Part shown: positions 57,559 to 64,000 of the stretch, piece by piece | How positions within the stretch are numbered: the first letter of the stretch is position 1 | Layout: each line of letters opens with the position of its first letter | Source: a virus | Length of the DNA: 64,000 nt | Virus record (IMG/VR): IMGVR_UViG_3300026531_000001 | Location: 16,754-80,753 of that record | Reading direction: 5' to 3' (one strand) | The notes under the pieces: model-generated | Told to the model about the DNA's origin: nothing | The model's input: only the letters and a program-made list of their open reading frames with translations | Database searches by the model: none | Made by a program: the position numbers and the translations under genes

Positions 57559-58479
57559 GTGGAGCGCACCGGGATCATCGTACAACTACCCCACATGGCC
57601 AAAGCCACAGATGTGGACGGGCGCCGCATCGTCTACTTCGAGGCGTCGCGTGACGGGGTGGTGGATCGTGAAGGCGACATCGTAGCCGCAGATGCGCTAT
57701 GGGCGTCGCGCAAGGTCTTCCTAGAGCAGGGGAACCTGGACCTCAATCACTGGTCGTGGCTCGGAAACCCAATCGGGACCGGCGCTCGGCCGGAATACGT
57801 CATCGGCCTACCCCTCGAGGTCAAGCGGCAGGGCCGCTCGATTTACGTCAAAGGGGAGATTTTCTCGAACCGGACGCCCCCGCCACCGGGCAGCGCCGGC
57901 GACTGGGCCAACTGGTTTTGGCACTCGATCACCCAGATGGACCCGCCGCAGCGCTGGTACCCGTCGGTTTTTGGCAGCATTAAGGCAGTAGAGCACGACA
58001 CTGTGCGTGGCAAGCGAGTCCGGCGCATTACGGCGGTTGAATGGTTCTCGGTCGGGTTCGCACAGCGCGCCCAACACCCTGAGCTCCCCCCGGTTTCGAC
58101 TGAACCCATGGGGCCGCTGGCAAAAGCGGTGCAGGTACGCCCCGATGAAGGCGCGCGTGCCGGGGTAGAGGTTATGGACCTGAGCACATTCGCCAAGGCC
58201 CTCACCGTGGGCGTGCCCGTAACGGACAGTGCCGCGAAGGAAGGCGTGCAGGCCATGACCCCCGAAAGCCTGGACCGCCGAGTGAAAAAGATCGTTCCGT
58301 ACGAAAAGCTGCGTGGGCGGGTACTGCGCGCGATCTTGCGGGGCAGGGTAGCCCCAAAGCGCGCCGTCATTGCCCAAGCCTTTCAGAAACTGGGTTGCGA
58401 TCCGGGAACAGCGCGTGAATATACCGAACGCCTGCTCCTGGAAGCGGCCGCCATGCATCCAGACGGCAAACGCCGCTAG
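57559..58479 (+). CDS. Prohead (capsid maturation) protease
   Basis: 306 residues from a leaderless GTG. N-terminal part matches HK97-type prohead proteases: SRDGVVDREGDIVAADAL, LDLNHWSWLGNPIGTG with the catalytic His candidate, and AVEWFSVGFAQRA with the Ser candidate near residue 170. The C-terminal about 100 residues are helical and may be a scaffold-like extension. Followed by scaffold and major capsid genes, the canonical order. It trims scaffold and capsid proteins during head maturation. Confidence 0.8.
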   Translation: MERTGIIVQLPHMAKATDVDGRRIVYFEASRDGVVDREGDIVAADALWASRKVFLEQGNLDLNHWSWLGNPIGTGARPEYVIGLPLEVKRQGRSIYVKGEIFSNRTPPPPGSAGDWANWFWHSITQMDPPQRWYPSVFGSIKAVEHDTVRGKRVRRITAVEWFSVGFAQRAQHPELPPVSTEPMGPLAKAVQVRPDEGARAGVEVMDLSTFAKALTVGVPVTDSAAKEGVQAMTPESLDRRVKKIVPYEKLRGRVLRAILRGRVAPKRAVIAQAFQKLGCDPGTAREYTERLLLEAAAMHPDGKRR

Positions 58480-58488
58480 GGTGCGGGC
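58462..58488 (+). promoter_or_regulatory. Late-type promoter before scaffold gene
   Basis: GACGG at 58462, 10 nt, TAGGGT at 58477-58482, GCGGGC, then GTG at 58489, which opens an 11-codon frame that overlaps the scaffold start. Confidence 0.6.
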
Positions 58489-58524
58489 GTGAAAAACGAC
58501 GGAGGTGAACATGGCCGACCATGA
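58489..58524 (+). CDS. Possible leaderless 11-codon upstream ORF
   Basis: GTG AAA AAC GAC ... TGA, in a different frame from the scaffold gene (ATG 58511) and containing its GGAGGTGAAC ribosome binding site. If transcription starts at the GTG, a ribosome translating this frame would deliver ribosomes to the scaffold start. May be incidental. Confidence 0.3.
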   Translation: MKNDGGEHGRP

Positions 58525-59218
58525 AAAGCTGCTCCAAGAAGGCGAAGCCGCCCTGGAGCGGGCCGCTGAGCTCCTGGCGAAAGCTGCAGACCCGGAGCTC
58601 GACCCGGCCACGGCTGACGAAGACCCCGACAAGGACTTCGACGGCCTGGACAATCCCGAACCCGTAGAGGGTGACGGTAACGCCGGAGAGCAGCCCGATG
58701 AGGACGGCGACGACGACTGCCCCGAGGGTGAGGACTGCGAGAAGGATGAAGAGGGCGACGAGCCCGCAGGGGAGACCACCGAAGAGAGCGTGCCCGAAGA
58801 GGGCGAAGACGAGCCCATGGCAAAAGCGGCCGATGGGTTCGTGGACGCCACGCCGCTGCTCGAGGCGATTGACGCCAAGCTGGGGCAGCTCGCGGAGCTG
58901 ACCAAGCGCGTGCAGGCGCTCGAAGCCCACAACAACGCCCTGGTCAAGGCCCTTGTGGCCCAGAACGAAGGGCTGGGGGCCCTGGTGAAAGCGCACGGCG
59001 TGCTGGCCGACGACACCCCGCGGCGTCCCAAGTCGCGCCAGGTCTCGGTGCCGACCTCTGCGCCCAAGCTCGACCGCGAGACCGTGATGGCCAAGGCCGC
59101 GGAGATCGTGGACGATCCTGTGCGCATGGGCATGATCGAGCACTACTACAACATCGGCAACATCGAAGGCATGCTGCAACATCTAACCGCCGAAGAGCGC
59201 GCCAAGCTCGCCGGCTAA
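58511..59218 (+). CDS. Scaffolding protein
   Basis: 235 residues with GGAGGTG before the ATG. N-terminal helix (LLQEGEAALERAAELLAKAA), a very acidic low-complexity middle (DGDDDCPEGEDCEKDEEGDE), then a coiled coil (IDAKLGQLAELTKRVQALEA) and a basic/helical end. Position between protease and major capsid protein, acidity and coiled coil are typical of scaffolds. Confidence 0.75.
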   Translation: MADHEKLLQEGEAALERAAELLAKAADPELDPATADEDPDKDFDGLDNPEPVEGDGNAGEQPDEDGDDDCPEGEDCEKDEEGDEPAGETTEESVPEEGEDEPMAKAADGFVDATPLLEAIDAKLGQLAELTKRVQALEAHNNALVKALVAQNEGLGALVKAHGVLADDTPRRPKSRQVSVPTSAPKLDRETVMAKAAEIVDDPVRMGMIEHYYNIGNIEGMLQHLTAEERAKLAG

Positions 59219-59236
59219 GCAAGAGGAGGAACCTGA

Positions 59237-60700
59237 ATGTACGGATTGGGAGAAGGTGGAGTCGTAAGCGGCGCAGGCATCCCCGCAGGGGGTATCCAGA
59301 CCTTTGAGGACTGGAATGCTTTCGCCAAGGCGATCCAGACCTCGACCTATGAGACCGACCACAGCCAGCTCACTGGCGTTGGCGGCCTGCGCGTCGAGAG
59401 CCTGGAAGCAACCCTCAAGAAGATCATCGAAAAGGAAGAGTCGTTCAAGCTCTTCCGCGCGCTGAAGCGCCAGCCGGTCACTAGCTCGGTGCATGAGTAC
59501 ACCGCACAGACCAGCATCGGCGGGCAGCCTGGCGGCGCGTTCAACTCCGAAACCGGGCCGATCAGCTCCGAGGTTGGCGAGTACGACCGCCGGATCACCT
59601 TCGTGAAGTACCTCATGACCCAGGCGCAGATCAGCCATGTGGCTTCGGTGCAGAAGACCATCGTGCCGCTGAAAGCGCGCGAAAACGCCAATGCCCTGCT
59701 GCGCCTCAGCCGCGCTGCCAACTGGTCCATGTACCAGGGCAATGCCGCTGTCGCACCAATGCAGTTCGACGGCATCGAGGCGATCCTGAGTGACTTCCGT
59801 GGCGGTAGCAACATCCGCGACCTGGAGGGCTCGAGCGACGTGGGTGCCATTGTGGACACCATCTTCGAGTCGTTCGCCACCGCCATGGGCGAAGGCAACT
59901 TCGGGAAGATCACCCATGTCCACATGGACCCGATCACCCAGGCCGCTCTCGACCGCTACCTCGACCCCGCCTTCCGCGTGAACCTGGACAACAACCCCGC
60001 CGGTCTGCAGCTGGGTGCTCCCGTCAAGGCGATCCGCACCAGCTTCGGTGACGTGGCCACCGAACAGGACATCTGGATCGAGGGCCCCGAGAACGCGAAG
60101 CCGGCCTACGCCAAGTATGGCAAGGTGCCCGACGACGCCCCCGGCACTCCGACCGTCAGCGCAGCCGCCAACGCAAGCGCCGGGTCTAAGTTTGACTCGG
60201 ACAAAGCGGGCACCTACTACTACGTAGTGGCCGCGATTGACGAGCGCGGCGTCGAGGGCATTCCCAGCACTGCGGTTTCGGCGGCCGTCGCTGCCGACGG
60301 CAGCGTTACCCTGACCATCACCCCCAACTCCGACCGCAAGCAGACCGGGTACGCCATCTATCGCTCGACCCAGGATCCCGCCACGGCCCCGGCCCTCGCG
60401 GACTACCGCCTGGTCAAGCGCATCCCCGCCAACCCCGATCGCACCGCGACCACCGTCTTCGAGGACAAGAACGAGGACATCCCCGGTAGCTCCAAGCTCT
60501 TCCTGCTCAACCGCGTGCCGGAGGCTATCGAGTGGATCCAGCTGCTCCCCGCTACGCAGTTCCCCCTCTACCCCACCAATGCGGCAATCATCCCCTGGGC
60601 GGTCCTGCTTTACGGCGCGCTGCAGCTCTCGATTCCCAACCACCACTTCGTCATCAAGAACTTCCTCCCGCCCCTGGCGAAGTGGAAGCCCTTTAAGTAA
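59237..60700 (+). CDS. Major capsid protein with inserted Ig/FN3-like domain
   Basis: 487 residues; AGGAGGA before the ATG. N-terminal and central regions (FKLFRALKRQPVTSSVHEYT, RLSRAANWSMYQGNAAVAPM, HVHMDPITQAALDRYL) fit HK97-fold capsid proteins. Between about residues 300 and 425 lies an insertion: GTPTVSAAANASAG, AGTYYYVVAAIDERGVEGIP, TGYAIYRSTQ. It has the strand pattern of an FN3/Ig-like domain and probably decorates the capsid exterior. The end ALQLSIPNHHFVIKNFLP returns to the capsid core. Confidence 0.85.
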   Translation: MYGLGEGGVVSGAGIPAGGIQTFEDWNAFAKAIQTSTYETDHSQLTGVGGLRVESLEATLKKIIEKEESFKLFRALKRQPVTSSVHEYTAQTSIGGQPGGAFNSETGPISSEVGEYDRRITFVKYLMTQAQISHVASVQKTIVPLKARENANALLRLSRAANWSMYQGNAAVAPMQFDGIEAILSDFRGGSNIRDLEGSSDVGAIVDTIFESFATAMGEGNFGKITHVHMDPITQAALDRYLDPAFRVNLDNNPAGLQLGAPVKAIRTSFGDVATEQDIWIEGPENAKPAYAKYGKVPDDAPGTPTVSAAANASAGSKFDSDKAGTYYYVVAAIDERGVEGIPSTAVSAAVAADGSVTLTITPNSDRKQTGYAIYRSTQDPATAPALADYRLVKRIPANPDRTATTVFEDKNEDIPGSSKLFLLNRVPEAIEWIQLLPATQFPLYPTNAAIIPWAVLLYGALQLSIPNHHFVIKNFLPPLAKWKPFK

Positions 60701-60718
60701 GCCCTAGAGCTTGCTTGT

Positions 60719-60749
60719 ACGGCCGTCCAGTAGGACGGCCGTTTCTGTT
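60719..60749 (+). terminator. Terminator after the major capsid gene
   Basis: ACGGCCGTCC (60719-60728), AGTA, GGACGGCCGT (60733-60742), then TTCTGTT. It directly abuts the -10 of the next gene. Confidence 0.8.
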
Positions 60750-60763
60750 ATGCTGGATGTGTC
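60749..60763 (+). promoter_or_regulatory. Leaderless -10 with degraded operator
   Basis: TATGCT (60749-60754), GGATGTGTC, ATG at 60764. The -35 region overlaps the terminator stem; the site TTTCTGTTATGCTGGATG is a weak match to the operator. Confidence 0.4.
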
Positions 60764-61168
60764 ATGGAATACAGAATTGAAGCTACTCAACCCGCCGTAG
60801 TGCAGTCGGTGCGCGAGCATGGCCACCACATGGTCAACGGCCTCAAGTTCGAGCTGAGGGACAACCGGGCAATCTCGGAGCCTGCCAATGACCAGAAGAT
60901 CAAGACCTTCCAAGGCGTCACGGGCTACCTGCTTGTGCGCGCTGAGGAGCCCTACGACCGTGTGAGCGACCTCAGCGGCGAAAAGATCGTGCTGCGTGAT
61001 GCGAAGGAGCCGGAGCCCGAGGCCGGCACCGAATCGGCGCCGGAACCGGCGGCCCCGGCCCCGGAGGAGACCACCGTGTCCGAGACCCCTGCCGAACCGG
61101 CCGCTCAGGAGTCCAAGCCGAAGCCCAAGCGCAACACCCGGAACAACACCCGGAAGCCGAAAAAGTAA
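60764..61168 (+). CDS. Small head-region protein, unknown
   Basis: 134 residues. N-terminal half is beta-rich (HHMVNGLKFELRDNRAISEP, GVTGYLLVRAEEP), the C-terminal half is Pro/Glu/Ala then Lys/Arg low complexity (KPKRNTRNNTRKPKK). Sits between major capsid and connector genes, so a head decoration or assembly protein is possible. Confidence 0.7.
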   Translation: MEYRIEATQPAVVQSVREHGHHMVNGLKFELRDNRAISEPANDQKIKTFQGVTGYLLVRAEEPYDRVSDLSGEKIVLRDAKEPEPEAGTESAPEPAAPAPEETTVSETPAEPAAQESKPKPKRNTRNNTRKPKK

Positions 61169-61177
61169 CGTCCACCT

Positions 61178-61204
61178 GACCGCCTCGAGGGGTAGGGTAC
61201 GCCC
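61178..61204 (+). promoter_or_regulatory. Late-type promoter of the connector genes
   Basis: GACCG at 61178, 10 nt, TAGGGT at 61193-61198, ACGCCC, ATG at 61205. Confidence 0.7.
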
Positions 61205-62017
61205 ATGCCCCTCGAGACTCTTTTGACGCCGGCGTACATCCGCGAGCGCTACCTGCCCGGGCTGCCGCTGCTCGACTCGCAGGGGCGCCCGCTCCCCGAC
61301 GACACCATCACCCAGCGCGTCAAGGCCGTGGTGCGCGCCTTCGAGCGCAAGTACGACATCCGCCTCGAGCCCAAGCGGATCAAGGCGGGGCGCTATACCT
61401 TCGATGGCGAAGACCCCAGCACGATAGACGAGCATTTCCCGGGCGTGGACTGGCACCCCGACCAGAACCGGGACCACAAGCACTTCATCATGAAGCTGCC
61501 GGCGGGCCCCATCCGCGAGATCGAAAAGGTGGGCCTATGGATGCCCGGCATGCGGGCACCGGCCGAGTTCCCCAGCGACTGGATTGAGGTACGGCCGCGC
61601 TCGAGCACCATCCGGGTCTATGTAGGCACAACCCTGACCTACGCCATCCCTCAACTCAGTGGCATCATCATGAACCTGATCGGCTTCAATCGGCCGATCC
61701 CCGGAGGCTGGCACTTCATCTACACCGCAGGGTACGCTGAGGAAGACCTTACGGGGCGCGACTACGACCTGCTCGACGCTTTAGGCAAAGCCGCGGCGCT
61801 CGAGGTCCTAACCCCGGGGAGCCTGGACAAGCACTTCGCCGACGGCGTGACCTCGCGCAACGTGAGCGTTGACGGCCTCTCGCAGACCCTAAGCCTGACC
61901 AACACGCCCAACTCGCTGAAGTACCAGGCCCTCATCGCCCGCTACACCGAGGAGCTGGCGGCCTGGGAAAAGACCTTCTGGGCACGCAAGTCGGGTATCC
62001 GCTTCGGGGTGGTGTAA
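61205..62017 (+). CDS. Head-tail connector protein
   Basis: 270 residues. Helical N-terminus (TPAYIRERYLPGLPLLD, RVKAVVRAFERKYDIRLEP), then a beta region and VTSRNVSVDGLSQTLSLTN followed by a C-terminal helix (YQALIARYTEELAAWEKTF). This pattern is seen in gp6/adaptor-like proteins downstream of capsid genes. Leaderless start. Confidence 0.65.
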   Translation: MPLETLLTPAYIRERYLPGLPLLDSQGRPLPDDTITQRVKAVVRAFERKYDIRLEPKRIKAGRYTFDGEDPSTIDEHFPGVDWHPDQNRDHKHFIMKLPAGPIREIEKVGLWMPGMRAPAEFPSDWIEVRPRSSTIRVYVGTTLTYAIPQLSGIIMNLIGFNRPIPGGWHFIYTAGYAEEDLTGRDYDLLDALGKAAALEVLTPGSLDKHFADGVTSRNVSVDGLSQTLSLTNTPNSLKYQALIARYTEELAAWEKTFWARKSGIRFGVV

Positions 62018-62018
62018 C

Positions 62019-62960
62019 GTGGCCCGGTACGACCACTTCCCCATTCCCGAGATCGAGCCCACGTGGTTCGACACCCTGCTCAACTCGGGCCTTACCTACC
62101 GGATCGTCTACCGCAAGGCCAACCTTTGCCCCTGCCAGGATGAGCGTGGCGGCGGCCCCGACCCTAAATGCCCCGTTTGTCATGGTGTGGGGTACACCTG
62201 GGAGCCGGTGCAGTACGCCGAGTATACCGACACTCTCACGCACGTCGCGGTGGGTACCTGGGGCCTCGACCAGGCCAGCTCCGCCGAGCGCCTGACCCGT
62301 GGGGGCGTCCAGGAAGTGCTTGAGGTGCGGGACGCCGACGGCAACACCTATGATCCCGCCACGGAGGTGGCGCTCGAGCCTGATGGCCGCGTGCGCTTCG
62401 TCGGAGGCCGCGAGCCCGGGCCGGGGGTAAGTTACGCGGTGCGTTACCGCGCGCCCGTGCAGGGTCGCATGCACGCCCAAAGCGCGAACAAGCGGCGTAT
62501 CTGGGCCGACCGCGGCGAGGTGCAGGCGGGCGACCTGATCGCCTCGATCCCTTACACCCTCGAGGACTTAGCCACGCCCAACCCCGCTTGGCACGCCGGG
62601 CCCCATGACCGCTTCATCCTGATTGATGAGCGCTACCGCTATGAGCAGCGGATGCAGCGCGACCGCAAGGAGCAGCTGACCTTCACCTGGGTGCACGCCG
62701 TCCTGCGGCTGCGGGCCTATGAGGGCGGCAGCATCGTGGAGTACACCACCCCCGACGACTTCGTGATCACCGACGGCGAGGTGGTCTGGCAGGCCGGCCG
62801 CGGCCCGGCGCCGCGCACGCCCTACGTACTTGAGTACGAAGCCGCCCCGGAATACTACGTGCTCGACGGACTCACCTACGACCGGCACGCCGGCGGCCAC
62901 AGTCTCCCCCGCCGCCTCATGCTGCGGATGTGGAACAACTACCCCGGCCGCGGGCGGTAG
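62019..62960 (+). CDS. Head-tail joining/neck protein with zinc knuckle
   Basis: 313 residues, GTG start 1 nt after the connector stop. A CxC...CPVCHGVG cluster (NLCPCQDERGGGPDPKCPVC) near residue 40 is typical of a phage neck/completion protein family; the rest is beta-rich (YAVRYRAPVQGRMHAQ, HDRFILIDERYRYEQ). Assignment by order after connector and by the Cys cluster; function not proven. Confidence 0.65.
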   Translation: MARYDHFPIPEIEPTWFDTLLNSGLTYRIVYRKANLCPCQDERGGGPDPKCPVCHGVGYTWEPVQYAEYTDTLTHVAVGTWGLDQASSAERLTRGGVQEVLEVRDADGNTYDPATEVALEPDGRVRFVGGREPGPGVSYAVRYRAPVQGRMHAQSANKRRIWADRGEVQAGDLIASIPYTLEDLATPNPAWHAGPHDRFILIDERYRYEQRMQRDRKEQLTFTWVHAVLRLRAYEGGSIVEYTTPDDFVITDGEVVWQAGRGPAPRTPYVLEYEAAPEYYVLDGLTYDRHAGGHSLPRRLMLRMWNNYPGRGR

Positions 62961-62966
62961 CAGTTC

Positions 62967-62982
62967 GATAATCACCCTTATC
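62967..62982. repeat. GATAAT palindrome, copy 3
   Basis: GATAATCACCCTTATC, 7 nt after the stop at 62960. Differs from the 29428 copy at two central positions. Confidence 0.6.
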
Positions 62983-63008
62983 GCCTCCGGGCGTCTGGGT
63001 GAAAGTAC

Positions 63009-63038
63009 AAGGGTCGTCTGGATGAAAGGACGGCCCTT
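63009..63038 (+). terminator. Terminator of the head operon
   Basis: AAGGGTCGTC (63009-63018), 10-nt loop, GACGGCCCTT (63029-63038), 10-bp stem with one G-T pair. Confidence 0.65.
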
Positions 63039-63043
63039 AATGC

Positions 63044-63079
63044 TTGCGTGCTTTCTTGCATGTCCGGTATAGTGGACAC
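63044..63079 (+). promoter_or_regulatory. Operator-containing leaderless promoter of the methyltransferase
   Basis: TTGCGT (63044-63049), 18 nt, TATAGT (63068-63073), GGACAC, ATG at 63080. Palindrome TGTCCGGTATAGTGGACA at 63061-63078. Confidence 0.85.
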
Positions 63080-64000
63080 ATGAGGAAGAAGACGCGGCGG
63101 AAAGCGCCCGACACCGGCTACCGGCTGCACGTCGGGGACGCTATGGATGTTCTGCCCACCCTCGAGGCCGGCTCAGTGCATTGTGTCGTGACCAGCCCGC
63201 CCTACTGGGGGCTGCGCGACTACGGGCTCGAGCCCCGGGTGTTTGGCGGGGACTCGGCATGCGCCCACGAGTGGGGCGCGATGGAGCGAGGCAAACGGCG
63301 CGATCTCCTGCCGGAGGAGGTGAGCGAAAGCCGATCGCGGCTGGGAACTCACCAGGAGCAGCACCGCGCTCCGCAGAACGGGGGCCGTTTCTGCCAACGC
63401 TGCGGTGCCTGGCTGGGACAGCTGGGGCTCGAGCCCACCCCCGAGCTCTACGTCGAGCATATGGTGGCGGTGTTCCGCGAGGTACGGCGAGTGCTCGCCG
63501 ACGACGGCACCCTGTGGCTCAACATCGGAGACTCCTACGTCACCGGCGCCGTCGGGGACAGCCTCAAGCGCAAAGACCTAGCGGGCATCCCCTGGCGGCT
63601 GGCGCTGGCGCTCCAGGCCGACGGCTGGTATCTGCGCGCGGACATCGTGTGGCACAAGCCCAACCCAATCCCCGAGAGCGTGCGAGACCGGCCGACGCGG
63701 GCCCATGAGTACGTATTCCTGCTCAGCAAGGCACCGGCTTACTATTACGACGCCGACGCGATCGCTGAGCGCGCCATAGGCGGCCACACCGGTGCGGGTG
63801 CTACTTTCCGCCGTGAGGCTAGCAAGCGCGGTGCCGCCCTCGTTCCCGGCCAGGCGCGCGGCACGCACCGTGCCGACCGGCCGGAGGTTGCCTACAACGG
63901 CCCAACCCGTAACGCACGCAGCGTGTGGACGATCGCCACCAAGCCGTTCCCGGGGGCGCACTCCGCCGTCATGCCGCTCGAGCTCGCCGAGCGCGCGGTG
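63080..64000 (+). CDS. DNA methyltransferase (cytosine-N4 or adenine-N6), 3' end outside window
   Basis: 307 codons, open to the window edge. Motif IV comes first: VVTSPPYWGLRDYGLEPRVF near residue 40; TSPPY favours N4-cytosine or adenine beta-class enzymes with permuted order. Then a CxxC pair (FCQRCGAWLG), RVLADDGTLWLNIGDSYV, GIPWRLALALQADGWYLRAD, IVWHKPNPIPES, and at the edge PFPGAHSAVMPLELAERAV, which precedes the SAM-binding FxGxG motif in this family. Early-type promoter with operator. No restriction enzyme is seen, so modification to evade restriction is likely. Confidence 0.85.
   Translation, partial: MRKKTRRKAPDTGYRLHVGDAMDVLPTLEAGSVHCVVTSPPYWGLRDYGLEPRVFGGDSACAHEWGAMERGKRRDLLPEEVSESRSRLGTHQEQHRAPQNGGRFCQRCGAWLGQLGLEPTPELYVEHMVAVFREVRRVLADDGTLWLNIGDSYVTGAVGDSLKRKDLAGIPWRLALALQADGWYLRADIVWHKPNPIPESVRDRPTRAHEYVFLLSKAPAYYYDADAIAERAIGGHTGAGATFRREASKRGAALVPGQARGTHRADRPEVAYNGPTRNARSVWTIATKPFPGAHSAVMPLELAERAV

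Overview
The window is one contiguous piece of a tailed bacteriophage or prophage genome. It is GC-rich, almost fully coding, and begins and ends inside genes. I see no host chromosomal genes. The palindrome CTCGAG is very frequent in coding and intergenic DNA on both strands, and many genes begin about 6 nt downstream of a -10 box with no ribosome binding site (leaderless). Both features fit a host in the Deinococcota, most likely Thermaceae (Thermus/Meiothermus type). That host assignment is inference.

Layout. 1-10.7 kb (+): tail and baseplate proteins (a left-truncated surface protein, two large virion proteins, a P2 gpI-like tail protein, two coiled-coil fibres), then holin, candidate endolysin and a small accessory protein. 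10.9-14.5 kb (+): a small secreted protein, then a metallophosphoesterase, a helical protein, a HAD phosphatase and a deoxynucleoside monophosphate kinase. 14.6-19.6 kb (mainly -): GpA-type large terminase, RuvC-like resolvase, a divergent promoter pair with repeated operators, and a candidate small terminase. 19.7-25 kb: a sliding clamp, small DNA-binding proteins, an S24-like repressor, and ParA with a ribbon-helix-helix partner. 25.1-28.9 kb (-): replication operon with a helicase loader and an initiator gene that carries iterons and a T-rich stretch, which looks like the origin. 29.5-30 kb (-): four tRNAs (initiator-like Met-CAT, Ser-GCT, Ala-TGC, Ser-CGA). 30.2-34.8 kb (+): a 3D-domain protein, portal, a pyrophosphatase-like protein and a MuF protein. 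34.9-40.6 kb (+): about a dozen small accessory genes. 40.6-54.9 kb (+): an adenine methyltransferase, two giant polyvalent helicase proteins, and a RelA/SpoT-like protein. 55.2-57.4 kb: integrase and small genes. 57.5-63 kb (+): capsid protease, scaffold, major capsid protein and connectors. 63.1 kb to the end: a truncated DNA methyltransferase.

The most notable signal is regulatory. Two promoter families recur. One is K-A-C-S-R, 10 nt, then TANGGT, then (usually 6-8 nt later) the start codon. It appears 16 times, mostly in front of virion, lysis and late accessory genes. The other looks like a sigmaA promoter (TTGNNN, 17-18 nt, TANNNT) whose -10 box lies inside an 18-bp palindrome TGTCY-N8-RGACA. 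It appears in front of small, regulatory and early-type genes, including a Cro-like regulator. The phage also carries an initiator-like tRNA-Met, which may support leaderless translation.

Integrase, repressor and ParA-type partition genes together indicate a temperate element, perhaps one that can also persist as a plasmid. Tape measure, tail tube/sheath and DNA polymerase genes are not in this window.
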